Shown here: positions 7,801 through 13,843 of the stretch, in pieces | Layout: each line of letters begins with the position of its first letter | How positions within the stretch are numbered: position 1 is the first letter of the stretch | Origin: Thermoleophilia bacterium | Lineage (GTDB): Bacteria > Actinomycetota > Thermoleophilia > Gaiellales > Gaiellaceae | Assembly: GCA_016844515.1 (NCBI GenBank) | Contig: JAERMP010000007.1 | Coordinates: 1 to 18,981 of the forward strand | Direction of reading: 5' to 3' | DNA length: 18,981 nucleotides | Program-made: the position numbers and the translations under genes | The notes under the pieces: generated by a model | The model's input: the letters and a program-made list of their open reading frames with translations, nothing else | Told to the model about the DNA's origin: nothing | Databases searched by the model: none

Positions 7801-7954
7801 CGGCCTCGAGACAGTGGCCGAAGGGATCGAGGACCAGGCGCAGCGCGATCGCCTACGGGCTCTCAAGTGCCGATACGGCCAGGGCTACTTCTTCTCGCGC
7901 CCGGTGCCCGCACACGAGCTCGAGCGTGTGATCCTGCGCGCACGCGTGGCGTAA
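4880..7954 (+). CDS. Membrane-anchored GGDEF-EAL protein (c-di-GMP synthesis and breakdown)
   Basis: A 1024-aa protein. Residues 1-about 310 hold many hydrophobic helices (a membrane sensor region); about 320-465 resembles a GAF-like domain; about 473-590 is PAS (SLVQNSSDVIALLSPD); about 600-755 is GGDEF with intact G677-G-D-E-F681 and the inhibitory RxxD site (R668-P-E-D671) exactly five residues before it; about 775-1015 is EAL with E804-A-L, SVNVSAKQL, EITES, IDDFGMGYSSL, LKIAKAF and ETVAEG. All catalytic residues I can check are present, so both diguanylate cyclase and phosphodiesterase activities are possible; which dominates cannot be read from sequence. The GTG start has no clear Shine-Dalgarno; GATAGG lies 6 nt upstream. 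Confidence 0.93.
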   Translation: MSIARPDRAFFLIAAAFALAYVSLPRDTAYYNRWYQLFPIAAVGATLLGVAINRPRSKLPWYLVAVSGLCAVAADAVYAVELEQGGDIPFPSTADFLALGSYVVLAAALLVMIRKQAPGRDWPSLIDAGIVTVGVAIVGWTFLVQPRLMEDSSALETATALAFPVMDVLLVSLAARMVLGPGLRSPAFAMVTTALVFQLVADVLYGLGSLHNWYRVGDPVDLLFVLGAVLWGTAALHPSMVELTEPNPDPEQRLSGKRLAVLSAATLMAPAMLGVVALRAGSSELLVIVGAATTLSALVIVRLAGLVARHERSERREHALGTAAAALVAAWTPKDIYKVAVDSALEIVASEEATVGLTIGAEDDFKVMAAAGPRAARMLQFHPGELSGEAVTTLASARQKGGPRTVRIVTEKAEWTIVRLSVQGELRGALVFHAHDRLSRRAREGVETLAAQVALALEGATLAEDLHERQSAERFRSLVQNSSDVIALLSPDLTIRYHTPSVERVLGYRKDELVGARLTELLEPDDAKRLRGFFAKVCGLPGTPLPRDLPLRRKDGTICQLESVFNNLLDESNVAGVVVTARDVTERRALEDQLAHQAFHDSLTGLANRSLFSDRVERALSRGVRRQNLFAVLFIDLDDFKTVNDSLGHAAGDELLVTVARRIESCLRPEDTCARLGGDEFAVMIENISAPAGAETVARRVLGAMAEPLSILGSEVTVQGSIGIALGTGEQTTSEILRSADLAMYRAKGDGKGRYARYEPSMHEGVLERLTLKADLQRAVVAEEFDVHYQPIVALQSGAIAGVEALVRWRHPTRGLVLPGEFIGLAEETGLILPLGRLVLHRACEQVAHWRSAGHVNLGVSVNVSAKQLSSRLLPSEVTAALSESSLDPSALTLEITESVLVDSQVVIGRLEELRALGVRIAIDDFGMGYSSLNYLRRFPVDTLKIAKAFVDELGSSPEQERLVAAILRLGSTLGLETVAEGIEDQAQRDRLRALKCRYGQGYFFSRPVPAHELERVILRARVA

Positions 7955-7971
7955 CACCGATACTTGTGGGC

Positions 7972-8910
7972 GTGACGCTTCTCAAGCGTCTCGGCGCGAT
8001 CGTTTCGCTGACGGTGCTCACGCTTGTTCCCGTTGCCGGTGGGACTCAGGGTGCGTCCCCGTCGCTCGCGATGCTCCTTGCGCGGCACGTTCCGATCCTG
8101 GTCCTCCACCCGGCGGAGCGCTTCCAGCCCGTGCCGGTCGACGGGTTCCTCGCCGCCTCGGATGTGCAGCGGAAGACCGCTACGGGCTGGGAGAACGTCG
8201 CCGGGCCGCTGCCTGCGGGTGGCGCCGATCTCCGGCTCGACCAGCGGCTATGCCGCGCCATCGAGGGGGTCGCCGCTTCCCCCTGTTACGCCGCCGCCGA
8301 GGCGAAGCACCGCGCCTCGCCCGTTGTGTACGGCGCTGCCTTCCGTGCGAAGAACCGGATCGATCTCCAGTACTGGCTCTGGTACCCGTACAACGACTAC
8401 AGCCCGACGGTTCCGGCGGGTGACCTCTGGCAGGTGCACGAGGGAGACTGGGAGGCCGTCTCGGTCATCCTCGATCTCCGCGGGAACCCACTCGTCGCCG
8501 GCTACTCGCAGCACCGCGCCGGGAAGAGGCGTGAGTGGGCGAAGGTGCCGAAGCGCGGCGCGCGACCGCTCGTCTACGTGGCGCTCGGCTCGCACGCGAA
8601 CTACTTCGGTGCGGGCGACCAGCCCCTCGATCCGCGAACGTACGAGGCGCTCGTGATCGAGATCATCACGTCGTATGGTCTGAGGCCGGTCGATCGCACC
8701 GGCAAGGGTCGAATCGTGAAGCCGCGGCTGATCCGCGTCGGGAAGACGTCGCCTCGATGGATGGCATTCGCGGGCTGGTGGGGCGAGGACGGCTACCTCC
8801 ACTTCCCCGGGAACGCACCGCTGGCATCCGGAGCGGGCCCGCGCGGCCCGGCGTTCCACGAGCAATGGCGTTCTCCCGTAGCGGAAGTGCTCTCGTGGCC
8901 GCGCGGCTAG
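7972..8910 (+). CDS. Secreted Vps62-like protein
   Basis: A 312-aa protein with a typical export signal (LLKRL, then a hydrophobic stretch, then a small-residue site near residues 24-28). The mature part has YWLWYPYNDY, H156-E-G-D-W-E161, YSQH and VALGSHANYF (GSH at 206-208). These are hallmark motifs of the Vps62/DUF946-type domain, found in fungi, plants and bacteria; its biochemical activity is not established. The conserved His/Asp/Glu could bind metal (inference). The open frame runs far upstream, but that part overlaps the EAL gene. GTG 7972 is chosen over GTG 7966 because GATACT (7959-7964) lies 7 nt before it, the leaderless pattern seen elsewhere in the window. Only 17 nt separate it from the preceding stop. 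Confidence 0.8.
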   Translation: MTLLKRLGAIVSLTVLTLVPVAGGTQGASPSLAMLLARHVPILVLHPAERFQPVPVDGFLAASDVQRKTATGWENVAGPLPAGGADLRLDQRLCRAIEGVAASPCYAAAEAKHRASPVVYGAAFRAKNRIDLQYWLWYPYNDYSPTVPAGDLWQVHEGDWEAVSVILDLRGNPLVAGYSQHRAGKRREWAKVPKRGARPLVYVALGSHANYFGAGDQPLDPRTYEALVIEIITSYGLRPVDRTGKGRIVKPRLIRVGKTSPRWMAFAGWWGEDGYLHFPGNAPLASGAGPRGPAFHEQWRSPVAEVLSWPRG

Positions 8911-8914
8911 GGGT

Positions 8915-8939
8915 GGGTCAGACCCCACGGGTCTGACCC
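8915..8939. terminator. Hairpin between convergent genes
   Basis: A perfect 11-bp stem: GGGTCAGACCC (8915-8925) and GGGTCTGACCC (8929-8939) around a 3-nt loop; each arm is itself nearly palindromic. It lies between the stop codons of two convergent genes, so it probably ends transcription in both directions although no T-run follows. The arms resemble a hairpin I recall as common in intergenic DNA of GC-rich environmental bacteria, so it may also be a dispersed repeat. Confidence 0.6.
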
Positions 8940-8945
8940 CGGAGG

Positions 8946-9341
8946 TCATTCCGGCCAGAAATCGGCGATGTGCTCGGCGTCGTCGCGTGAACCGCCGGGG
9001 ACGACCTTCGAGACGATGATCAGCTCAGCGTCCTCGGGCTCGTCGTTCCACACCGAGCGCCAGGTCTCCGGAGGCACGCGAACGGCCGTTCCACCCTCGA
9101 GCTCGACGATCTCGTCGTTCAGCTTGAACTGAAGCTTCCCCGAGGCGACGAAGTAGACCTCCTCCTGCTCCTTGTGGCGGTGGCCGTAGGAGCCCTTCCC
9201 GCCTGTGTGCTGCGGCATGCGGCGATAGGTGAACGCAACCTGCTCGGCTTCGAGGTCGGAGGTCATCATCCGCATCTCACCCGGATAGTCGCCGAGGACG
9301 TCTTGCACCTCTTCCAGGCGCTTGATCGTGTAATCGGCCAT
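8946..9341 (-). CDS. Small single-domain cupin protein
   Basis: A 131-aa protein with the first cupin motif GHRHKEQEEVYFVASG (two His and Glu ligands) and a second motif VPPETWRSVWND. In the second motif the usual metal-binding His is absent (Trp-Arg instead), so metal binding may be altered. Cupins of this size act as small enzymes, isomerases or ligand-binding proteins; no substrate can be named. The ATG at 9341 is chosen because AAAGGAG lies 8 nt upstream, an excellent ribosome site. The frame continues upstream only through the long palindrome and is not coding there. It converges on the Vps62-like gene. Confidence 0.88.
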   Translation of the reverse strand: MADYTIKRLEEVQDVLGDYPGEMRMMTSDLEAEQVAFTYRRMPQHTGGKGSYGHRHKEQEEVYFVASGKLQFKLNDEIVELEGGTAVRVPPETWRSVWNDEPEDAELIIVSKVVPGGSRDDAEHIADFWPE

Positions 9342-9398
9342 TCGCGTCTCCTTTCGTCTTTGAGGAGCGACTCTAACCGGAACGCAGGCGGGCGATCC

Positions 9399-9564
9399 AG
9401 AGGCTTGATGTGGGTTAGCGGCACGTCCGGCTGGGGGCCTGCGCACGGCGCATCGTGGCCGTCTCGATCGGCACCAAGGCTGCCAGCCTTGGCACCGCCC
9501 GATCCGACCACGCTGCTTGGCGCAGACCCTCCCCGACCGCACCCCCAACCCACATCAAGCCTCT
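9399..9564. repeat. 166-nt concentric hairpin element with 18-bp perfect ends
   Basis: Ends 9399-9416 and 9547-9564 are perfect 18-bp reverse complements (AGAGGCTTGATGTGGGTT). Inside, further stems share the same centre: 9435-9444 with 9520-9529 (one mismatch), 9454-9458 with 9508-9512, and 9474-9481 with 9485-9492 around a 3-nt loop. The segment thus folds as one long imperfect hairpin. It sits between diverging genes, 57 bp upstream of the cupin start, so it is not a terminator. The layout suggests a miniature inverted-repeat element or a structured RNA. No clear target duplication is seen. The rest of 9342-9675 holds only the ribosome sites of the flanking genes. Confidence 0.8.
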
Positions 9565-9675
9565 AGGGCGGGACAACCCTGACGCAACCAAGCCTTACGT
9601 ACTGCCAACAACTACTTCGCCGCGCGCTCGTTCTAGGAGGTACGAGAGCAGACCCTCCTGGAAAGGGAGTGCGCG

Positions 9676-9885
9676 ATGTCCACCGCCGAGCAGCACCCGC
9701 CCCATGAAGAGCTGAGCTTCGAGGATCGCCGCGTGGCCGATTGGCGCTTCGATCAGTTCCGCTCGCTCGGGTTCGGTGACGAAGACGCTTGGCTGCTCGA
9801 GGGCGCGGGCGCGGACGTGCAGCTCGCACGATCGCTCGTCGGCGCCGGGTGCCCGCTGCACCTCGCTCTCAGGATCGTCTTGTAG
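9676..9885 (+). CDS. Small conserved-type hypothetical protein (69 aa)
   Basis: A 69-aa, charged, helix-rich protein with no signal peptide or membrane helix. The core pattern is FEDRRVADWRFDQFRSLGF, then DAWLLEGAGADVQLARSLV, then AGCPLHLALRIVL. I recall similar short proteins in actinobacteria, with a Trp-Arg start, a middle Asp-x-x-x-Ala and a terminal GCP motif, but no function is known to me. The ATG is supported by GGAAAGGGAG about 7 nt upstream. It lies 66 bp before the aldo/keto reductase on the same strand; a shared transcript is possible but the reductase seems to have its own promoter. Confidence 0.75.
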   Translation: MSTAEQHPPHEELSFEDRRVADWRFDQFRSLGFGDEDAWLLEGAGADVQLARSLVGAGCPLHLALRIVL

Positions 9886-9914
9886 GCGCTCGCGGCTCGA
9901 GCGAGGCACGACGC

Positions 9915-9945
9915 TTGATGGCGCGAGCCGACTCGGGGCTATCCT
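9915..9945 (+). promoter_or_regulatory. Probable leaderless promoter of the aldo/keto reductase
   Basis: TTGATG (9915-9920) and TATCCT (9940-9945) are -35 and -10 candidates with a 19-nt spacer, slightly long. The -10 lies 6 nt before the GTG at 9952 and no Shine-Dalgarno is present, so transcription likely begins at the start codon. Confidence 0.45.
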
Positions 9946-9951
9946 CGGCGC

Positions 9952-10977
9952 GTGAGCTTCGTGCCCGCACCAGAGCGCTACGACGACATGCCCTATCGGC
10001 GCTGCGGGCGGAGCGGCCTGAAGCTGCCGGCGATCTCGCTCGGACTCTGGTGGAACTTCGGACACGATCGCCCCTTCGGCACGAGCCGCGCGATCGTCCG
10101 CCGCGCGTTCGATCTCGGGATCACGCACTTCGACCTCGCCAACAACTACGGGCCCCCGTACGGCTCGGCGGAGGAGAACTTCGGGCTGCTCATGCGGCAT
10201 GACCTGACGCCATTCCGCGACGAGCTCGTCATCTCGACGAAGGCCGGCTACGACATGTGGCCGGGTCCGTACGGCGACCACGGGTCGCGCAAGTACCTGC
10301 TCGCGAGCCTCGACCAGAGCCTCGAGCGGCTCGGGCTCGAGTACGTCGACATCTTCTACTCGCACCGCTTCGACCCCAGGACACCCCTCGAGGAGACCAT
10401 GGGTGCGCTCGACAGCGCCGTTCGGCAGGGCAAGGCTCTGTACGTGGGTATCTCCTCGTACTCGGCCGAGATGACGCGGAAGTCAGCCGCGATCCTGCGC
10501 GAGCTCGGGACACCACTTCTCATCCACCAGCCTTCCTATTCGATGCTGAACCGCTGGATCGAGCCGGATCTCCTCGACACCGTCGGCGAACTCGACGTCG
10601 GCTGCATCGCCTTCTCACCTCTCGCCCAGGGCATGCTCACCGACAAGTATCTGGGCGGTATTCCCGAGGAGTCGCGCGCCAGCCGTCCAACCTCGCTCTC
10701 GCCCGACCTCATTACCGATGAAGCGCTCGGGAAGATCCGAGCCTTGAACGAGATCGCCGCGCGGCGGGGACAGACGCTCGCCCGGATGGCCCTTGCCTGG
10801 GTGCTCCGCGACCCGCGGGTGACGTCTGCGCTCATCGGCGCATCGAGCGTCGCCCAGCTCGAGGACAACGTCGGAGCGCTCGAGCGCCTCGACTTCACGG
10901 ACGCCGAGCTCGCCGAGATCGACCGGTATGCGACGGAGAGCGACATCAACATTTGGGCCACATCGAGCCAGGCCTGA
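9952..10977 (+). CDS. gpr: Aldo/keto reductase, L-glyceraldehyde 3-phosphate reductase type (YghZ/Gpr)
   Basis: A 341-aa soluble NADPH-dependent TIM-barrel reductase. It follows E. coli YghZ (Gpr) closely along its whole length, including ERYDDMPYRRCGRSGLKLP at the start, FDLANNYGPP, ISTKAGYDMWPGPYG, YVDIFYSHR and VTSALIGAS near the end. The catalytic tetrad is Asp61, Tyr66, Lys97 and His138. Family knowledge: YghZ reduces L-glyceraldehyde 3-phosphate and detoxifies methylglyoxal; other substrates are possible. The GTG start has no ribosome site but has a -10 box 6 nt upstream. Neighbours give no pathway hint. Confidence 0.93.
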   Translation: MSFVPAPERYDDMPYRRCGRSGLKLPAISLGLWWNFGHDRPFGTSRAIVRRAFDLGITHFDLANNYGPPYGSAEENFGLLMRHDLTPFRDELVISTKAGYDMWPGPYGDHGSRKYLLASLDQSLERLGLEYVDIFYSHRFDPRTPLEETMGALDSAVRQGKALYVGISSYSAEMTRKSAAILRELGTPLLIHQPSYSMLNRWIEPDLLDTVGELDVGCIAFSPLAQGMLTDKYLGGIPEESRASRPTSLSPDLITDEALGKIRALNEIAARRGQTLARMALAWVLRDPRVTSALIGASSVAQLEDNVGALERLDFTDAELAEIDRYATESDINIWATSSQA

Positions 10978-11065
10978 GAGGCGCCGGCGTGTTACTCCAT
11001 CGGCGAAGTGAGTCATGTTCGTTCTCGGTGCGTCCGACGTCTTGAGCATTCCTTGAACGCATCCC

Positions 11066-11094
11066 TTGACACTCCCGCGGAGAGCTGGCATGGT
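11066..11094 (+). promoter_or_regulatory. Strong sigma-70-like promoter
   Basis: TTGACA (11066-11071), exact consensus, 17-nt spacer, then CATGGT (11089-11094). CTTGA occurs three times on the way in (11041, 11052, 11065), the last forming the -35. It faces the 16-codon ORF at 11145 and the hairpins behind it. The preceding 88 nt (10978-11065) contain nothing else I can identify. Confidence 0.6.
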
Positions 11095-11104
11095 GCTCGC
11101 TCTC

Positions 11105-11122
11105 GCCGGACGACCGTCCGGC
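11105..11122 (+). repeat. 5' leader hairpin
   Basis: GCCGGAC and GTCCGGC (7 bp) around a GACC loop, just downstream of the expected transcription start and 8 nt before the ribosome site of the 16-codon ORF. It may protect the 5' end or limit ribosome loading. Confidence 0.5.
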
Positions 11123-11144
11123 TCGGATCGAAGGGAGGTCACGT

Positions 11145-11195
11145 ATGCGGATTGGATTCTCGATCGACGCCGGCTGGCCTCTCGTCTCCGCGTAG
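11145..11195 (+). CDS. 16-residue leader-type ORF
   Basis: The peptide is MRIGFSIDAGWPLVSA. It is preceded by AAGGGAGG with 6-nt spacing, among the best ribosome sites in the window, and by a consensus -35 promoter. It is too short for a domain. Its stop codon touches the first of several mutually exclusive RNA stems (11195-11239), the arrangement of a leader peptide in attenuation. A chance ORF cannot be excluded, but the ribosome site and position argue for translation. Confidence 0.5.
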   Translation: MRIGFSIDAGWPLVSA

Positions 11196-11239
11196 AGCCG
11201 GCCACAGTTTCATCGGCTCCGCCTAGCCGTTCGGCTAGG
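11195..11239 (+). promoter_or_regulatory. Mutually exclusive stems, attenuator-like
   Basis: Four segments can pair in alternative ways: GAGCCG (11195-11200) with CGGCTC (11214-11219); CCTAGCC (11222-11228) with GGCTAGG (11233-11239); or CGGCT (11214-11218) with AGCCG (11225-11229), which would break both others. This 1:2, 3:4 versus 2:3 logic follows directly behind the short ORF. There is no U-run after the 3:4 stem, so control of transcription by simple termination is not obvious. Confidence 0.45.
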
Positions 11240-11325
11240 ACCTAACCGAAGCGTACGAGGGCGCGGCTGAGCGCTTCTCGCGCGCGAGCTGTCCACACGT
11301 CCAACGACCCAGGAAGGGAGGACTC

Positions 11326-11439
11326 GTGATTGACCCGTCGCTCGCAAGTGACTGGACAAGCCGAGTTGCCAAGCGACCGAGACCAGAGAGGAGGAAAAGC
11401 CATGCTGCACTACGAGGCACTTCAACAGCTGACCCATGA
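11326..11439 (+). CDS. Possible 37-residue small ORF
   Basis: A GTG with the ribosome site AAGGGAGG (11314-11321) close upstream (4 nt) would give a basic 37-aa peptide starting MIDPSLASDWTSRV. A TTG at 11330, 8 nt from the same site, instead leads in frame into the 61-aa gene below. The ribosome site and its surroundings copy those of the 16-codon ORF, so translation starting here is likely, but which frame is used is uncertain. Confidence 0.3.
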   Translation: MIDPSLASDWTSRVAKRPRPERRKSHAALRGTSTADP

Positions 11440-11587
11440 GCGTCGGCTCGAGCGTGAGTGCGAAGCCCAGGCTGAGCGCCTGGCGCTCCAGGCTCGCGGT
11501 CGACGTCACCGGCGGGCGCGTAGGCGTGCGCTGGCGGGCGGGCTCGGGCAGCTGCTCACCGCTCGACGCCATGCGACGCAGCGCTGA
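11402..11587 (+). CDS. Small basic hypothetical protein (61 aa)
   Basis: A 61-aa protein: an acidic/basic helical N-terminal half (ALQQLTHERRLERECEAQAE) followed by a very arginine-rich stretch (residues about 32-46) and a short hydrophobic tail region. It has no signal peptide. Short helix-plus-Arg proteins of this build are common in actinobacteria (recollection); RNA, DNA or membrane-surface binding is conceivable. The ATG is supported by GAGAGGAGG (11386-11394) 7 nt upstream; an in-frame TTG at 11330 with its own ribosome site could give an 85-aa form. The stop is followed directly by a 96-nt structured segment. Confidence 0.6.
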   Translation: MLHYEALQQLTHERRLERECEAQAERLALQARGRRHRRARRRALAGGLGQLLTARRHATQR

Positions 11588-11683
11588 GTTGCTCGCGTGG
11601 GTAGGCACCGGATGGCCTTGCGCCTGGGATCCCGAACGTCGCCGTCGTCGATCCCAGGCGTGAGGCCGGTAAATCGGAGCAAC
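11588..11683 (+). other. 96-nt nested structured element
   Basis: Starting right after the stop of the 61-aa gene: GTTGCTC (11588-11594) pairs with GAGCAAC (11677-11683); GGCCT (11614-11618) with AGGCC (11663-11667); and CGCCTGGGATC (11621-11631) with GATCCCAGGCG (11650-11660), with symmetrical TG/TG internal loops between the last two and an 18-nt apical loop. No T-run follows. The GNAT ribosome site begins 12 nt downstream. It could be a processing site, a cis-regulatory RNA or a stable 3' end; no known riboswitch class is recognised. Confidence 0.55.
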
Positions 11684-11712
11684 CCATGATTTGACAAGGA
11701 GAGATGAGCCAC

Positions 11713-12690
11713 ATGCCACAACTTCCGAGCGTTCCCGGCGTTACCTTCCGGCCATTCGCGGGAGTGGCCGACTATCCGCACTTCGCGCGGATCATCACGG
11801 CTTGGGCGAAGGGCCAAGGGGAGGACCGAGTCGAGACCGTCGAGGGCATCGCCTCCGGATACGACAATCTGGAACGTTGCGACCCCGAACGCGACCTGCT
11901 CGTCGCCGAGGTCGCTGGTCGCCCCGTCGGCTATGGCCGCGTCTGGTGGAACCAGGAGGTCGACGGCCCACGCCTCTACGAGCAGGTGTGCTTGATCGAC
12001 CCTGCGTTCGGCGGACGCGGCATCGGGTCAGCGCTCTTTAGTTGGAACGAGGAGCGTCTCCGCGAAATCGCGGCTGGGCACGACGCCCGAGACAAGCAGC
12101 TCGAGGTCTGGTGCAACGATCGCAACACGGCTGCGAGGACGCTGTTCCGCGACGCCGGATTCGAGCCGGTCACATACGCCGCCGAGATGGTGCGCCCGTC
12201 CGTGGATGATCTCCCCGATCACCCTCTCCCGGACGGGGTCGAGATCCGGCCGGTGAGCGAGGATCAGCTCCGTGCGATCTGGGAGGCAGACGCCGACGCC
12301 TTCCGCGATCACTGGGGCTACGTCGAGCCAACGGAGACTTCATTCGCCCGTCTCCTCGCGTTCCCGTACCACGACCCGACGCTGTGGAAGGTCGCTTGGG
12401 ATGGCGAAGGGGTTGCAGGACAGGTCAGATCGTTCATCGACACGGCACAGAACGCCGAGCACGATCTCGGTCGTGGCTGGACCGAGAACATCTCGACCGC
12501 GCGGCGCTGGCGGCGACGCGGTCTCGCGAAGGCGCTCATCGTCGAGAGCATCCGCGAGCTTGCCGCGCGCGGGATGACCGACGTCGCGCTCGGCGTGCAC
12601 ACCGAGAACCCGAACGGGGCGTTCGATCTGTACGCGGGGCTCGGCTACGAGGTCGTCGCCACCTGGACGACGTACCGCAAGCCGCTGTGA
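11713..12690 (+). CDS. Tandem-GNAT acetyltransferase
   Basis: A 325-aa cytoplasmic protein with two GNAT domains. The first (about 5-155) has the acetyl-CoA loop DPAFGGRGIGSALF and the motif NTAARTLFRDAGFE; the second (about 165-325) has RRWRRRGLAKALI and NPNGAFDLYAGLGYEVV. The two-domain layout matches mycothiol synthase MshD and many uncharacterised actinobacterial acetyltransferases; without a wider comparison I do not call it MshD. AAGGAGAG (11696-11703) lies 2 nt from an ATG at 11704 and about 11 nt from the ATG at 11713; I prefer 11713, but the three-residue-longer form is possible. It converges on the flavoprotein gene with a 10-bp gap. Expression may depend on the structured leader upstream. 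Confidence 0.88.
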   Translation: MPQLPSVPGVTFRPFAGVADYPHFARIITAWAKGQGEDRVETVEGIASGYDNLERCDPERDLLVAEVAGRPVGYGRVWWNQEVDGPRLYEQVCLIDPAFGGRGIGSALFSWNEERLREIAAGHDARDKQLEVWCNDRNTAARTLFRDAGFEPVTYAAEMVRPSVDDLPDHPLPDGVEIRPVSEDQLRAIWEADADAFRDHWGYVEPTETSFARLLAFPYHDPTLWKVAWDGEGVAGQVRSFIDTAQNAEHDLGRGWTENISTARRWRRRGLAKALIVESIRELAARGMTDVALGVHTENPNGAFDLYAGLGYEVVATWTTYRKPL

Positions 12691-12700
12691 GGCCGGGCGC

Positions 12701-13843
12701 CTAGCCGAACCAGCGTTCGAGACGCTCGCTCTCGAACGCGCGCTTCTCGGCCGCGTGCGCTGCATCGGGCTCCGCGATCGAGACCTGCGGCTCGGGCGTC
12801 GCGTACCAGTTGCCATGGACGAGCGCCGCAGAGGCCGGGCCCAGCTCGATGAAGCAGGCACCGGTCCCGTCGAACGGCGGCGGCACCTCGCTGCCCTGAA
12901 GATCGGCGGCGATCGCGGCGGCGACCCGTGCCCCCTCGTGTTCGGCCATGACACCAGCCTTGGGGAGGGGGAGCCCGTTCGCGAGAAGAATCTGCGTCAC
13001 GTCGCCGATCCCGAATACGTTCGGGTGTGACGTGGCCAGCGTCGCGGGGTCGACGGTCATCCATTCGCCTTCGCCCGTCAGTCCGCTCTCCTTGACCACC
13101 GTCGGCGGGCGATGCGGCGGCACCGTGACGAGAAGGTCGAACTCGATCTCGCTCTCGGCGAAGACGACGCGCCCGGAGTCGACTCGCTCGACCTTGCTCG
13201 CCACCTGATGGCCGATCTCTCGACGGGTGAGTTGCTCGCCCATCCAGTCCGAGCCCTCGCGGCCGGCGTTCGGCATCAACATCGGCTGCATCGTCGAGAC
13301 GAAGATCTCGCTGCGGTCACGGATCTCTCTGTCTCGAAGATGCTCGTGGATGTGAAAGGCACATTCGTACGGCGCGGGTGGACACGGATACGGCGCGCCG
13401 GCGATGAGGACGACGATGCGGCCTCCGTCGAACTGCACCAGAGCATCGGTTGCGGCCGGGACGCCGGCGAGATGCCAGACGTCGTGGCCGTGCTCAGCGA
13501 GGCCGGGAACGAGATCCGGTCGTGAGACGGCCCCGAGCGCGATCACGAGGTAGTCCGCTTCGATCGTCTCGCCATCCACCTTTGCCGCGCGGGCGACCGC
13601 GTCGATCTCCTGGATCTCGCCGCGAACGACACGGATGCCGCGGGCGCTGAGGACATCGCGCGATCTGCTTCCGTCGGCGATCGTCGCGTGTCCGACGAGC
13701 TCCCAGAGCTTGCGCAACCCCATCGAGAAGTGCTCCTTGCGGTCGACGAGAACGACCTCGTGCTCGGCGCCGAGCAGCCGCTTGAGCTCGGTGGCGACCG
13801 TGAGCCCGCCGAAGCCCCCACCGAGAATCAAGGTGCGCGTCAC
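12701..13843 (-). CDS. FAD/NAD(P)-dependent oxidoreductase, SQR/NDH-2-like
   Basis: A 380-aa flavoprotein. The N-terminal dinucleotide-binding loop is LILGGGFGG (5-13) and the C-terminal FAD motif is NVFGIGD (275-281). Three cysteines stand out: Cys154 and Cys161 in PYPCPPAPYEC and Cys330 in FDGTGAC. A mid-protein Cys and one about 170 residues later are placed as in sulfide:quinone oxidoreductases and flavocytochrome c sulfide dehydrogenases, which use them as a redox disulfide, so oxidation of sulfide or another low-molecular thiol is plausible; NDH-2-like activity is the alternative. The GTG start at 13843 overlaps the upstream stop as GTGA, indicating translational coupling with the ABM gene. 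An upstream in-frame ATG at 13870 is less likely. Confidence 0.88.
   Translation of the reverse strand: MTRTLILGGGFGGLTVATELKRLLGAEHEVVLVDRKEHFSMGLRKLWELVGHATIADGSRSRDVLSARGIRVVRGEIQEIDAVARAAKVDGETIEADYLVIALGAVSRPDLVPGLAEHGHDVWHLAGVPAATDALVQFDGGRIVVLIAGAPYPCPPAPYECAFHIHEHLRDREIRDRSEIFVSTMQPMLMPNAGREGSDWMGEQLTRREIGHQVASKVERVDSGRVVFAESEIEFDLLVTVPPHRPPTVVKESGLTGEGEWMTVDPATLATSHPNVFGIGDVTQILLANGLPLPKAGVMAEHEGARVAAAIAADLQGSEVPPPFDGTGACFIELGPASAALVHGNWYATPEPQVSIAEPDAAHAAEKRAFESERLERWFG

Noticed and set aside
7408..7971. Upstream extension of the Vps62-like frame
   Set aside because: It overlaps the conserved EAL domain, and a signal peptide begins at the GTG near 7972.
9342..9548. Upstream extension of the cupin frame to 200 aa
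   Set aside because: It runs through the long palindrome; the ATG at 9341 has an excellent ribosome site and the cupin fold is complete from there.
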